64,000 nucleotides of DNA, taken from the NCBI RefSeq assembly GCF_950295315.1, contig NC_080164.1, positions 15,182,427 to 15,246,426 of the forward strand. The letters are read 5' to 3'. Shown piece after piece: positions 43,222-53,135 of this stretch; position 1 is the first letter of the stretch, and each line of letters starts with the position of its first letter. A program made the translations under genes and the position numbers. The stretch is from Erinaceus europaeus (lineage: Eukaryota > Chordata > Mammalia > Eulipotyphla > Erinaceidae). The notes under the pieces were generated by a model. That model ran no database searches and had not been told where the DNA came from. It saw nothing but the letters and a program-made list of their open reading frames with translations.

Positions 43222-43267
43222 ATGGAGCCGGCGCGAGCTGCGTGTCGAGGCGGCGAGCCCAGGACAG
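43222..43267 (+). CDS. CENPO: CENPO first certain coding exon (start codon exon)
   Basis: CENP-O is a subunit of the CENP-O/P/Q/R/U module of the constitutive centromere-associated network, acting at the inner kinetochore. The exon itself starts at 43177 after acceptor TTCCTCTAG; the start codon lies in GAGGCCATGG (strong context) and is followed by EPARAACRGGEPRT plus a split glycine codon. The human protein begins MEQANPLRPDGESKGG, so the 16-residue spacing to VLAHLERL is conserved even though the sequence is divergent. The donor is ACAG|GTATCC at 43268. Summing all exons gives 294 residues from this start, close to the human 300. Confidence 0.85.
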
Positions 43268-43278
43268 GTATCCGGGAG

Positions 43279-43528
43279 CCCTGCCTGCCCCGCGCCCCTG
43301 CCTGCCCCGCGCCCCCTGCCTGCCCCGCGCCCCCTGCCTGCCCCGCGCCCCTGCCTGCCCCGCGCCCCCTGCCTGCCCCGCGCCCCGCGCCCCTGCCTGC
43401 CCCGCGCCCCCTGCCTGCCCCGCGCCCCTGCCTGCCCCGCGCCCCGCGCCCCCTGCCCCGCGCCCCTGCCTGCCCCGCGCCCCGCGCCCCCTGCCTGCCA
43501 CGCGCCCCGCGCCCGCGCCCTGTCCAGG
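43279..43528. repeat. GC-rich minisatellite in CENPO intron 1
   Basis: About 250 bp of units built from CTGCCTGCCCCGCGCCCC (17-19 bp, some shortened to CGCGCCCC). It begins 11 bases after the splice donor at 43267. The minus strand is G-rich with many GGGGC runs. It reads open in all frames as Pro/Ala/Arg repeats, which is an artefact of composition. Confidence 0.95.
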
Positions 43529-44003
43529 GGGCAGCAGGATGGTGAGCGGAACTGGCATCCAAGGCCTTAAAGGGACAGGCAGGAAAGCGCATTGGCCAGC
43601 AGCGGAGAAGCAGGACGGAAGCCAGATCCCCCTCCTGCACCCCCCCCCCAAAAAAAAAAAAGTTTTAGTCCATATTCCTAGCGGGGGGAGAAATGTTAGG
43701 TTAGGGGAAGATCGCTAGAGGGCTCGGAGACCCAGTTCCATCAGGACCCAGAGAGAAGAGGAAAAGAAAAAAAAGAAGTGCATTCAGAAGTAGCAGTAGG
43801 TGTAGGTGTGACTTAGGGAGAGAAGCGGTATTAGCCAAAGCTTTTAACATTAAGAAGAAAAAGGCCATTCTGAAACAAAAAAAACATACATACAGTTCAT
43901 AGGAAGAAAAAAAGAACAAATCCATATGCCTGTGAGAAGATAGTCAACCTACCTCATAATGAGATGAATATGCAAATGAAACCTAAATAAAAATACCATC
44001 TCT
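43529..44003. other. CENPO intron, unique sequence
   Basis: Unique except for a C/A homopolymer junction (about 43640-43660). Confidence 0.5.
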
Positions 44004-44600
44004 TGGGAGTCGGGCAGTAGCATAGCAGGTTAAGTGCAGGTGGCGCAAAGTGCAAGGACCTTCGTAAGGATCCCAGTTCGAGCCCCCGGCTCCCCACATG
44101 CAGGGGAGTCACTTCACAGATGGTGAAGCAGGTCTGCAGGTGTCTGTCTTTCTCTCCCCCCTCTGTCTTCCCCTCCTCTCTCCATTACTCTCTGTCCTAT
44201 CCAACAACGACAGCTATGACAACAATAACAATACAACAAGGGCAGCTGTGACAACAATAACAACACAACAAGGGCAACAAAATGGGAAAAATGGCCTCCA
44301 GGAACAGTGGATTCGTAGTGCAGGCACTGAGCCCCAGCAGTAACCCTGGAGGAAAAGAAAAAAAGAAAAGAAAGGGAGAGAAGTGGGTTAAGCACACACA
44401 GCGTAAAGCTCAAGGACAGGCTCAAAGATGCTGGTTGGAGCCCCTGGCTCTTCACCTGCAGGGGGTAGGGGGGGTCACCTCACAAGCAGTGAAGCAGGTC
44501 TGCAGGTGTCCATCTTTCTCTCCCCCTCTTTATCTTCCCCATCTCTCAGTTTCTCTCTGTCCTATCCAACAACAAGGGCATCAAAAATGGGGGGGGGGGG
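44004..44600 (+). mobile_element. two SINE-L copies in tandem
   Basis: Plus copies at 44004-44356 (complete, with a duplicated GACAACAATAACAA segment and tail module) and about 44380-44600 (diverged head, ends in a G run). Confidence 0.82.
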
Positions 44601-44669
44601 AAGACAAGCTTATAGAAAAGTAAATATGGAAGATAGAAAAAATAAGTAAATATATAGGTAGACAGTTAT

Positions 44670-44890
44670 AGAAATAATAGTGTGGAGTTGTACCCCTCTT
44701 ATGGCTTTTGTCAGTGTTTCCTTTTATTAAAAAAAAAAGTAGTCAGCCCATAACTGTGATCTGTGAATCACTGCAGTTTGCAATGGAGGAAATGGGAAGA
44801 CAGAGCTCTGGTGGTGGGAATAGTGTGGAATTGTACCCCTGTTATTTTGTTATTTTGCAAATCACTCATAAAATCATTGGACAGTGACAT
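44670..44890. repeat. DRP-related tail
   Basis: GTGTGGAGTTGTACCCCTCTTA and a second GTGTGGAATTGTACCCCTGTTA form two similar terminal segments of opposite orientation to the 46415 copy. Confidence 0.5.
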
Positions 44891-45317
44891 TTTTTATTTT
44901 AAATATTCCTAGACTGCTTCCCCCTTTAAAATTAGATTACATTCGGGATATGCTCGGTGTTTATCACCTAGAGCTACAATTCTAGCGACTGAGGTGATCT
45001 CTTTTCCTCTCTTCCTAGGACTTTTTTTTTTCCCTTTTTTTTTGGGGGGGTGGTTATTTATGCATCACTTCTGTGGCAAGACACAGTGAGTGCCAGGTTC
45101 TGAATTTTGGCCTTTATTAGACTGTTCCTTAGTTTCTTGGGAACTAGATTTGCTTGAATTTCTCCCCAACACTGAAGTTGTTTTCCTTTCTAATACCTGG
45201 TAATAACTGTAGACAGTTCCTTTGATGTGTGCCTTTGCACTTGTGTGCCACTAACACTTTCGAGAGCTTCAGAGAACTTATTCAAGCCTGGTGTCTAAAT
45301 GCAGTTTTTTAACATTG
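44891..45317. other. CENPO intron, unique sequence
   Basis: No repeat or exon recognised. Confidence 0.5.
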
Positions 45318-45584
45318 GCATTTATTTATTTATTCCTTTTTGTTGCCCTTGTTGTATTGTAGTTGTTATTGACGTCGTTGTTATTGGATAGGACAGAGAG
45401 AAATGGAGAGAGGAGGGGAAGACAGAGAGGGGGAGAGAAAGATAGACACCTGCAGACCTGCTTCACTGCCTGTAAAGCAACTCCCCCACAGGTGGGGAGC
45501 CAGGGGCTCGAACCAGTATCCTTATGCTGGTCCTTGCGCTTTGCGCCACCTGCGTTTAACCCACTACACTACTGCCCGACTCCC
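45318..45584 (-). mobile_element. SINE-L in CENPO intron
   Basis: Minus copy ending CTACTGCCCGACTCCC, about 315 bp upstream of the coding exon at 45900. Confidence 0.88.
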
Positions 45585-45899
45585 AGCATTTTCAAAAAAC
45601 AAATTCAGCGAGTGTCGGTGAATTCGGTGGCCTTATTTTCTTCTGTGTCCATACTGCTGTCATGAATAATTGAGAACAGCTACGTTCAGATAATGCACTG
45701 TTTGGATAGTACCTTGTTCAGCCTAAGAGGTTACAGATTTCTGTTAACACCCCTACAATTAACAAACTGTAGCCAACATCTAACAATGTCACTGGCCACA
45801 AAACTCAGAAGAAAGGAGTCACCTCTGTGCTGTGGAACGTTGCCACAGGTAGACATTGGTGACTTCTTATGCAGTTAATTCCCTTTTCACTTTCCTTAG

Positions 45900-46057
45900 G
45901 TGTTTTGGCTCACTTGGAAAGGCTGGAGGCTGAAGCAATTAGATCCCGGAAACAGTTGGAACAACAGGCTGAGGAGAGTGCTCTGGAAAGCAAGATTAAT
46001 AAACTGAGAAGTCTGCGGGATCAGCTGAGGGCTGACGTGAAGCGGCGACAAGCCACA
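45900..46057 (+). CDS. CENPO: CENPO coding exon, N-terminal coiled coil
   Basis: After acceptor TTTCCTTAG the exon completes the split glycine and encodes VLAHLERLEAEAIRSRKQ through LRSLRDQLRADVKRRQAT (52 codons). The heptad-like spacing of leucines and the high Glu/Lys/Arg content fit the N-terminal coiled coil of CENP-O that pairs with CENP-P. The donor is ACA|GTGAGT at 46058, phase 0. The coiled coil is a few residues shorter than I recall for human, which accounts for most of the length difference. Confidence 0.92.
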
Positions 46058-46414
46058 GTGAGTGGAGGGCTGCTGCTGGTGCTTTGCCAGAGCGCGGGGC
46101 CCAAACAGGGCCTGGGGCTCTGCAGGTCAGCTCGGTGTGTTTCACCGGTGGTCTTAGTGGATCGGCGCAGGCCTGCACCGCGCAGGGGAGCACACCTGGA
46201 GAGAGAGACTCAGTCAGCCAGTCAGCACCATCACCAGGCGTTCCTGGGGCAAGCTATTCTTACCGGGTTCTCAACCTCCCCTCATAGATGCGGACCTGCT
46301 GACTCCAGACTCAGCCTGACTTGATTGACTGGCACTTTTGTCATCTGCCATTTCTTGTGCCCAGACACGGAACCTGCTAGTTAACTTTCATCTTTTCTCT
46401 TTTCATTTTCTTTT

Positions 46415-46815
46415 ATTTATTTAAAAAAGGAGTCATTAACAAAACCGTAGGATAAGAGGGGTACAGCTCCACACAGTTCCCACCACCAGAACTCCGTATC
46501 CCATCCCCTCCCCTGGTAGCTTTCCCATTCTCTATCCCTCTGGGATTGCGGACCCAGGGTCATTGTGGGTGCAGAAGGTGGAAGGTCTGGCTTCTGTAAT
46601 TGCTTCCCTGCTGAACACGGGCATTGATAGGTCGATCCATACTCCCAGCCTGTCTCTCTCTTTCCCTAGTGGGGCAGGGCTCTGGGGAAGCGGAGCTCCA
46701 GGACATATTGGTGGGGTTGTCTGTCCAGGGAAGTCTGGTCGGCATCATGCTGGCATCTGGAACCTGGTGGCTGAAAAGAGAGTTAACATACAAAGCCAAA
46801 CAAATTGTTGATCAC
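46415..46815. repeat. DRP dispersed repeat, best copy
   Basis: About 400 bp from TTTATTTAAAAAAGGAGTC through CAGTTCCCACCACCAGAAC, GGTCTGGCTTCTGTAATTGC and GAACCTGGTGGCTGAAAAG. At least five other partial copies lie in this window. It has no tRNA head and no coding capacity; it may be the 3' end of an unidentified LINE or a non-autonomous element. Confidence 0.65.
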
Positions 46816-47580
46816 TCTTTTCATTTTCTTTCCAATCCAAGATGGGTCCAGTTTTCTTTTAGATAGCACTTTCTCCCTCACTCTGTTGTCTTAGCTCAGG
46901 CGTTATCCACACGTGTGGTAAATAGTCATCATGTGACTTAGAGGCTGCGCTCATTGCAGTAGTCTGCTGTCGATAGTTGGTTCTCTCCCGGCATTTCTAC
47001 TTCTCTGATCAACTGCACAGCCAAGAAAACACTTCCTAAAATAACTTCAGTCTTTCAGGACTCAGTTTCAAGGACTTTCTGTAACCATTTGTACCCATGG
47101 GGTAACAATCACTCTCTCTTTTTTACTGGCCTTCCCTCACTCTCTTCCATTTTCTTTCCCATTCTCCTTTCACTTTTTTATTCAAGTGAAACTATGTGAA
47201 TATAATCAAGTGTACAAACCCAAAGGACCCTTTTCAAAGTGAATGCACCCTAGTTAAATACCACACAGTTCAAAGTACAGAATACTCCAGTCTTGCTCTC
47301 TCGCCTCCTGTTCATTTCCCTCAGGTGATGTGTGACTTTATAGGTTTCTGCAAAGAAAAAAATTCTAAAAGGGGCGGCTTGCCTATCTTGTTTACATATG
47401 TGGACCTGAGTTCTTTGTTGAGCCCTGTCTGTGAATCTTAGACTGGCTTGTCTTTCCACTTTGATGGAGGATCTTCATTTTGATGAGGTGTGGTTCAAGA
47501 ATCTGTCTTTTACCACACTTGTTTCCTTTTACTAAGTCTTTGTCTAATTTAAGTTCATGAAGATATATTTTGTATTTTCT
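46816..47580. other. CENPO intron, unique sequence
   Basis: No repeat or exon recognised. Confidence 0.5.
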
Positions 47581-48156
47581 TTTTTTTCTGTTTTTGCCTC
47601 TAGGGTTATCGCTGGGGCTTGGTGCCTGCGCTATAAATCCACTGCTCCTGGAGGCCATTTTCCCCATTTTTGTTGCTGTTGTTGTTGGATAGGACAGAGG
47701 AATCAGGAGTCGGGTGAGCATAGCAGGCTAAGCGCACATGGCGTGAAGTGCAAAGACCAGCTTAAGGATCCCGGTTCGAGCCCTCGGCCCCCACCTGCAG
47801 AGGGGATGAAGCAGGTCTGCAGGTGTCTATCTTTTTCTCCCCCTCTCTGTCTTCCCCTCCTCTCTATTTCTCTCTGTCCTGTCTAACAACGACAAAATCA
47901 ATAACAATAGCTACAACAACAATCAAAAAAACAAAAAAGGGCAACAAAAGGGAAAATAAATAAATATAATTTTAAAAAAGGACTGAGAGAAATGGAGGGG
48001 GGGAGAGAAAGATAGATACCTGCAGACCTGCTTTACCACTTGAGAAGCAAACCCCTCCCCCCATAGGTGAGGAGCCAGGGCTTGACTGGGATCCTTACGC
48101 CCATCCTTGGGCTTTGCGCCATGTATGTTTGACCTGCTGTGCTACCACCTGCCCCC
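47581..48156 (-). mobile_element. SINE-L interrupted by a second SINE-L
   Basis: Minus copy broken at GGATAGGACAGAG (about 47699) and resumed at GACTGAGAGAAATGG (about 47982). The insert is 47703-47980. Confidence 0.82.
47703..47980 (+). mobile_element. SINE-L nested in the opposite-strand SINE-L
   Basis: Plus copy from AGGAGTCGGGTGAGCATAGC to GGGAAAATAAATAAATA and an A-rich tail. Confidence 0.82.
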
Positions 48157-48189
48157 CATATTTTGTATTTTCTAATAGCTTTGTTTTAC

Positions 48190-48392
48190 TTTTTTTTCCC
48201 CTCCAGGGTTATCACTGGGGCTCAGTGCCTACACTACTAATCCGCTGCTCCTGGAGGCCATTTTTTCCATTTTGTTGCCCTTGTTATTGCCATTGCTGCT
48301 GTTGTTGATAGGACAGAGAGAAATCGAGAGAGAAGGGGAGACGAGGAGAGGAAGATAGACACCTGCAGCCCTGCTTCACCGCTTGTGAAGTG

Positions 48393-48438
<46 letters not shown>

Positions 48439-48532
48439 CGCAAGTAGGGAGCTGGTTGCTTGAACCGGGATCCTTATGCTGGTCCTTGCTCTTTGCGCCA
48501 TGTGCACTTAACCCGCTGCTCTACCGCCCAAC
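48190..48532 (-). mobile_element. SINE-L with internal (CA)n expansion
   Basis: Complete minus copy with a TTTTTCCCCTCCAG module at 48190-48206. A (CA)n tract of about 21 units (48394-48436) sits in the body. Confidence 0.88.
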
Positions 48533-48624
48533 CCAGCTTTTGTTTTACTTTAAGGAACAGTCCATCTGGAACTGGTGTCTGTATTTTTCTTTTTCTTTTG
48601 AAAAAACTTCTTCTTTTTTCTGAA

Positions 48625-48765
48625 TTTATTTATTTATTCATTAGAAAGATAGGAGAAGAAAAAGAACCAGACATCACTCTGGCACATGTGCTGCTGGGGA
48701 TCGAACTCGGGACCTCATGGTTGAGAATCCAATGCTTTATCCACTGCGCCACCTTCCGGTCCACC
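48625..48765 (-). mobile_element. SINE-M
   Basis: Minus copy close to consensus: ACCAGACATCACTCTGGCAC to ATCCACTGCGCCACC. Confidence 0.9.
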
Positions 48766-48803
48766 ATACTTGTTTTCCTTTGCACATAAATTTATCACTT
48801 TTG

Positions 48804-49149
48804 GGGGTCGGGCGGTGGCGCAGTGGGTTAAGCGCATGTGGCGCAAAGCGCAGGGACCGGCGTAAGGATCCCGGTTCGAGCCCCCGGCTCCCCACCTGCA
48901 GGGGAGTCGCTTCACAAGCGGTGAAGCAGGTCTGCAGGTGTCTGTCTTTCTCTCCCCCTCTCTGTCTTCCCCTCCTCTCTCCATTTCTCTCTGTCCTATC
49001 CAACAACGAATAGCGTCAACAATGACAATAATAATAACCACAACGAGGCTACAACAAGGGCAACAAAAGGGGGAAAAATGGCCTCCAGGAGCGGTGGATT
49101 CATGGTGCAGGCACCGAGCCCAGCAATAACCCTGGAGGAAAAAAAAAAA
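48804..49149 (+). mobile_element. SINE-L, near consensus, perfect target duplication
   Basis: Plus copy with intact A box (TGGCGCAGTGGGTTAAG), B box (GGTTCGAGCCC) and tail module. Flanked by identical 16-mers AAATTTATCACTTTTG at 48788-48803 and 49150-49165. Confidence 0.95.
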
Positions 49150-49180
49150 AAATTTATCACTTTTGAAGAATCATTCTTTT

Positions 49181-49475
49181 TTTTTTTTTCTTTTTTTAAT
49201 TTATTCATTTATTTATTCCTTTTTTGTTGTTGCCCTTGTTGTTTTATTGTTGTAGTTATTATTGATGTCGTTGTTGGATAGGACAGAAAGAAATGGAGAG
49301 AGAAGGGGAAGACAGAGAGGAGGAGAAAAAGACAGACACCTGCAGACCTGCTTCACCGCCTGTGAAGCGACTCCCCTGCAGGTGGGGAGCTGGGAGCTCA
49401 AATCGGGATCCTTAAGCTGGTCCTTGCACTTCGTGTCACCTGTGCTTAACCTGCTGCACTACCGCCCGACTCCCA
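49181..49475 (-). mobile_element. SINE-L with target duplication
   Basis: Minus copy flanked by TTGAAGAATCATTCTTTT (49163-49180) and the same 18-mer with one change (49476-49493). Confidence 0.93.
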
Positions 49476-49725
49476 TTGAAGAACCATTCTTTTCCCACTG
49501 TCCTAGTGGATCGTTGGGTCCATTTTGAGCCCATTTGTGGATTCTGTTTTGTGCGACTGGTCTGTTTGTTGTGGTGCTGGTACCAGAGGTTTGTTTCTGT
49601 AAGCTTTTACACCTGTGGAGTGTGTCTTCTTCAGAGTTATCGTGGTTATTTGAATTTCACATGAATTTGGAGGTGAGCTGTCAGTTCCCCAAAGTCAGCC
49701 TCTGTTGTTGATTAGAATTGCATTG

Positions 49726-50275
49726 AGGGAGTCAGGCAGTGGTGCAACGCGTTAAGCGCACATGGCGCAAAGCGCAAGGATCCTGGTTCAAGCCTCCAGC
49801 TCCCCACCTGCAAGGGAGTCACTTCACGAGCGGTGAAGCAGGTCTGCAGGTGTCTGTCTTTCTCTTCCCCTCTCTATCTTCCCCTCTCTCCATTCCTCTC
49901 TGTCCTATCCAACGACGACATCAATAACAGCAATAATAACTACAACAATAAAACAAGGGAATAAATAAATATAGAAAAATTAAAATAAAGAAAAGTGTCT
50001 GGGCCAGGTGCTAGCACTCCTGGTTGTGTGCACATGGTACCATGCACAGGACTCAGGTTGGAGCCCCAGCTCCCCACTTGCAGCAAGGGAAGGTCTGCAG
50101 GTATCTTTTCTTTTAAATATATATACATACATATAATTTATTTACTAATGAGAAAGATAGGAGAGAGAATAAACCAGACATCTATCTGGCCCATGTGCTT
50201 CCAGGGATTGAACTCGGGACCTCATACTTGAGAGCCCAACACTTTATCCACTGCGCCACCTCCTTGGACCACTGC
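49726..50275. mobile_element. SINE-L (+), SINE-S fragment (+), SINE-M (-)
   Basis: Copies at about 49726-49975, 49998-50105 and 50130-50272; the plus SINE-S is split from its tail (50276-50410) by the SINE-M insertion. Confidence 0.72.
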
Positions 50276-50574
50276 AGGAGAAACCCCATACCCCTCTTAA
50301 TTTCTCTCTGTCTTATCAGGTGTAATAGGGGGGAAAAAGATGGCCACCGGGAGTGGTGGATTCATAGTTGCTGGCACTGAGCCCCAGTGCTGATCCTGGT
50401 ATCAATAATAAAGAAAAAGTGTCAGACTAAGTTTGACCCACATTTTGATGGCTCCTGATTGTTTGAAAGTTTCATTTTCCATTTGTTAAATATTGTAGAA
50501 ATACTTTTGGTTTCTGTATGATGACCATATGCTAACCTTGCTAAATTCACATATTTACTTATATATTTTTTTAG

Positions 50575-50715
50575 TTTTATTTTTTGCCACCAGTTATCAC
50601 TGGGGCTTGGTACTTGCACAACAAATCCACCACTTCCAGTGGTCATTTTATCTTTTTTCCCCCCTCCCCCTTTTTTATGTGTTAAGACAGAAATAGAGAG
50701 GAGGTGCTTAATAAT
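50575..50715 (-). mobile_element. SINE-L tail-module fragment
   Basis: Minus TTTTGCCACCAGTTATCAC to CTTCCAGTGGTCATTTTA only; the tRNA-derived part is missing. Confidence 0.55.
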
Positions 50716-50719
50716 TTTG

Positions 50720-50738
50720 TGGTGTGTGTGTGTGTATG

Positions 50739-50806
<68 letters not shown>
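50720..50806. repeat. (TG)n(TA)n microsatellite
   Basis: GTGTGTGTGTGTATGTATATG followed by about 27 TA units. Confidence 0.95.
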
Positions 50807-50807
<1 letters not shown>

Positions 50808-51004
50808 TGTCATATGACTTGAGAATAGCAACACCTTTAATTCTCCACCAATCTGTATCCCTTTTGCTCATTTCTTTTTGTAATTTCAATGGCTGGGCCT
50901 CCCAGGTCTATATTGATATTAAACATAATACTGGAAACAAAAACAAAGAAAGAAAGAAATTGAGAGGAAGGACACCTGCAACACTGCTGTACTTCTTTTA
51001 TTAT

Positions 51005-51215
51005 CATTATTCGATTTGATTTATTATTGGATAGAGCCAGAGGGAAATTGAGAGGGGGAAGTGGAAATAGAGGAGAGAGACAGAGAGAGACACCTTGCAG
51101 CTCTGCTTCACCACTTGTGAATCTTTCCCCTTGGAGGTAGGCACCGGGGGCTTGAACCCCAGTCCTTAAGCACTGTAGTGTATGCGCCTAGTCGGGTGCC
51201 ACTGCCTGGCCCCAG
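51005..51215 (-). mobile_element. SINE-S
   Basis: Minus copy: ATTGGATAGAGCCAGAGGG to GGGTGCCACTGCCTGGCCCC. Confidence 0.82.
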
Positions 51216-51662
51216 CACTGCTTTACTTGTCACGGAACTTCTGTCTGCAGGTGGAGACCAGGTCCTTGGAACTGTGTGAGATACAGAGAGTCACGGTCTC
51301 ATTCATCCTTAGCTGAGTCTGGCTTCTGTTGTTTGTTTGCCTTGCCCAGCAGCTAAGATTTCCAGTCCTGTGTCCAGAGGCGTCAGCCTGTGCTAGAGAT
51401 TTGATGATGATGGACATGGTAGATCTCCCTAGTCAGCACGTTCTGTGATTCCAGCTACCCACACCCACCCACATTCTTCAGACCGTCTATACAGCACTGT
51501 GAGAATGGCCTGGGATGCGGCTCACAGTCAGAGTGCAGGGCTTGCATTGGGTCCTTGACGTCACGTACGCTCTGCCAGAGCAGTGTGGTAGTTCTCTCTC
51601 TCTCTCTCTCATAAAGGAATAAATATGCAGGAAACAGGATGCTGTAAGAAACCCCGTGGTTG
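51216..51662. other. CENPO intron, mostly unique sequence
   Basis: Contains a short (CT)n near 51594 and possibly an old SINE remnant upstream of it (GGCCTGGGATGCGGCTCACAG). Confidence 0.45.
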
Positions 51663-51940
51663 GGAGTCAGGCGGTAGTGCAGCGGGTTAAGCGCAGGAGG
51701 CACAAAGCTGCAAGGACAGGCGTAAGGATCCTAGTTCAAGCCCCTGGCTCCCCACGTGCAGGGGAGTCGCTTCACAGGCAGTGAAGCAGGTCTGAGGTGT
51801 CTGTCTTTCTCTTCCCTTCTGTCTTCCCCTCCTCTCCATTTCTCTTGGTCCTATCCAACAACAATGACATCATTCATAACTACAACAATAAAACAACAAG
51901 GGCAACAAAAGGGAATAAATAATAAATAAATATTAAAAAA
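51663..51940 (+). mobile_element. SINE-L
   Basis: Plus copy, GGGAGTCAGGCGGTAGTGC to GGGAATAAATAATAAATAAA. Confidence 0.88.
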
Positions 51941-52216
51941 GAGAAAGCCCATGGTCCTTCGGCCTTTACTACAGGATTGTCACATTACTGCTGTGGTTAA
52001 TCTCACTGTGTCTGAGCAGCATTACAGGTATGTATGGAAAGGAAGTGGATGCACGAGGTCTGGTGGCACCCTCACTCGTAGGCATACAGTGGACATCTTG
52101 CACGTGTTCTCCCCTCGGACAGTGGCGGGAGCTGTTGTATTCTTAGCAAGTCAAGCACATGCTCTTCTGCTTCTTGCTTGTTGAGTGTTTTCATTGTGAA
52201 CAGATGTTAACTTTCT

Positions 52217-52502
52217 TTTTTTAATATTTATTTATTCCCTTTTTGTTGCCCTTGTATTTATTGTTGTTGTTGTTATTGTTGTTGTTATTGATGTCATTGT
52301 TGGACAGGACAGAGAGAAATGGAGAGAGGAGGGGAAGACAGAGACGGGGAGAGAAAGACAGACACCTGCAGACCTGCTTCACCGCCTGCGAAGCGCCTCC
52401 CCTGCAGGTGGGGAGCCGGGGGCTTGAACCGGGATCCTTACACTGGTCCTTGCCCTTTGCGCCACCTGCGCTTAACCCGCTGTGCTCCCGCCGGACTCCC
52501 AG
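52217..52502 (-). mobile_element. SINE-L with perfect target duplication
   Basis: Minus copy flanked by AGATGTTAACTTTCT at 52202-52216 and 52503-52517. Confidence 0.94.
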
Positions 52503-52619
52503 AGATGTTAACTTTCTAAGGTAACTTATTAGTGATTCAGTCATTGTCTACCAGATGAAGATATTACAGGGTATGGTTTCTGCGCTCAGCACCGCAGTTT
52601 CGTGCCCACTTGTCATCTT

Positions 52620-53135
52620 GCTCTTTCTCCTCTTGCAGCCAGGGTCATTGATGGGGCCTGCTTCCTGCACTGTGAATCCACCACTCCCTGCAGCCAGTTT
52701 TTCCCTTTTTAAAAACTTTCTCTTTCTATTTTATTAGATAGGACAGAGAGAAATTGAGGTGGGGGATAGAGTGAGAGAGAAACACCTACAGACCCTCACC
52801 ACTCGTCACGTGTCCCCCACTGCAGGTGGGCAGTGGGAGGTCACACCTGGGTCCTTGCACATGGTAACGTGCACTCAGCTGGGTGTGCCACTGCCCGGTC
52901 CCCAGGGGGCCCATTTCCCATAACCGCCTCAGTTCCCGCAGAATCCGGGTTTGGTTAGTTTTGTTTGTTGTTTTCAAGTTTTGTGCTTGGATTACCGGGA
53001 GGTGGCGCAGTGGATAAAGCATTGGATTCTCAACCATGAGGTCCCGAGTTCGATCCCCAGCAGCACATGTGCCAGAGTGATGTCTGGTTCTTTTTCTTCT
53101 CCTATCTTTCTCATGAATAAGTAAATAAATTCAGA
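52620..53135. mobile_element. diverged SINE-L-like (-) and SINE-M (+)
   Basis: An old minus copy (52630-52903) and a young plus SINE-M (52993-53135, GGAGGTGGCGCAGTGGATAA). Confidence 0.72.

Noticed and set aside
43173..43651. Long Pro/Ala/Arg- and Gly/Arg-rich open frames on both strands
   Set aside because: Produced by the GC minisatellite, which is open in every frame; no start context, splice logic or homologue apart from the CENPO exon inside it.
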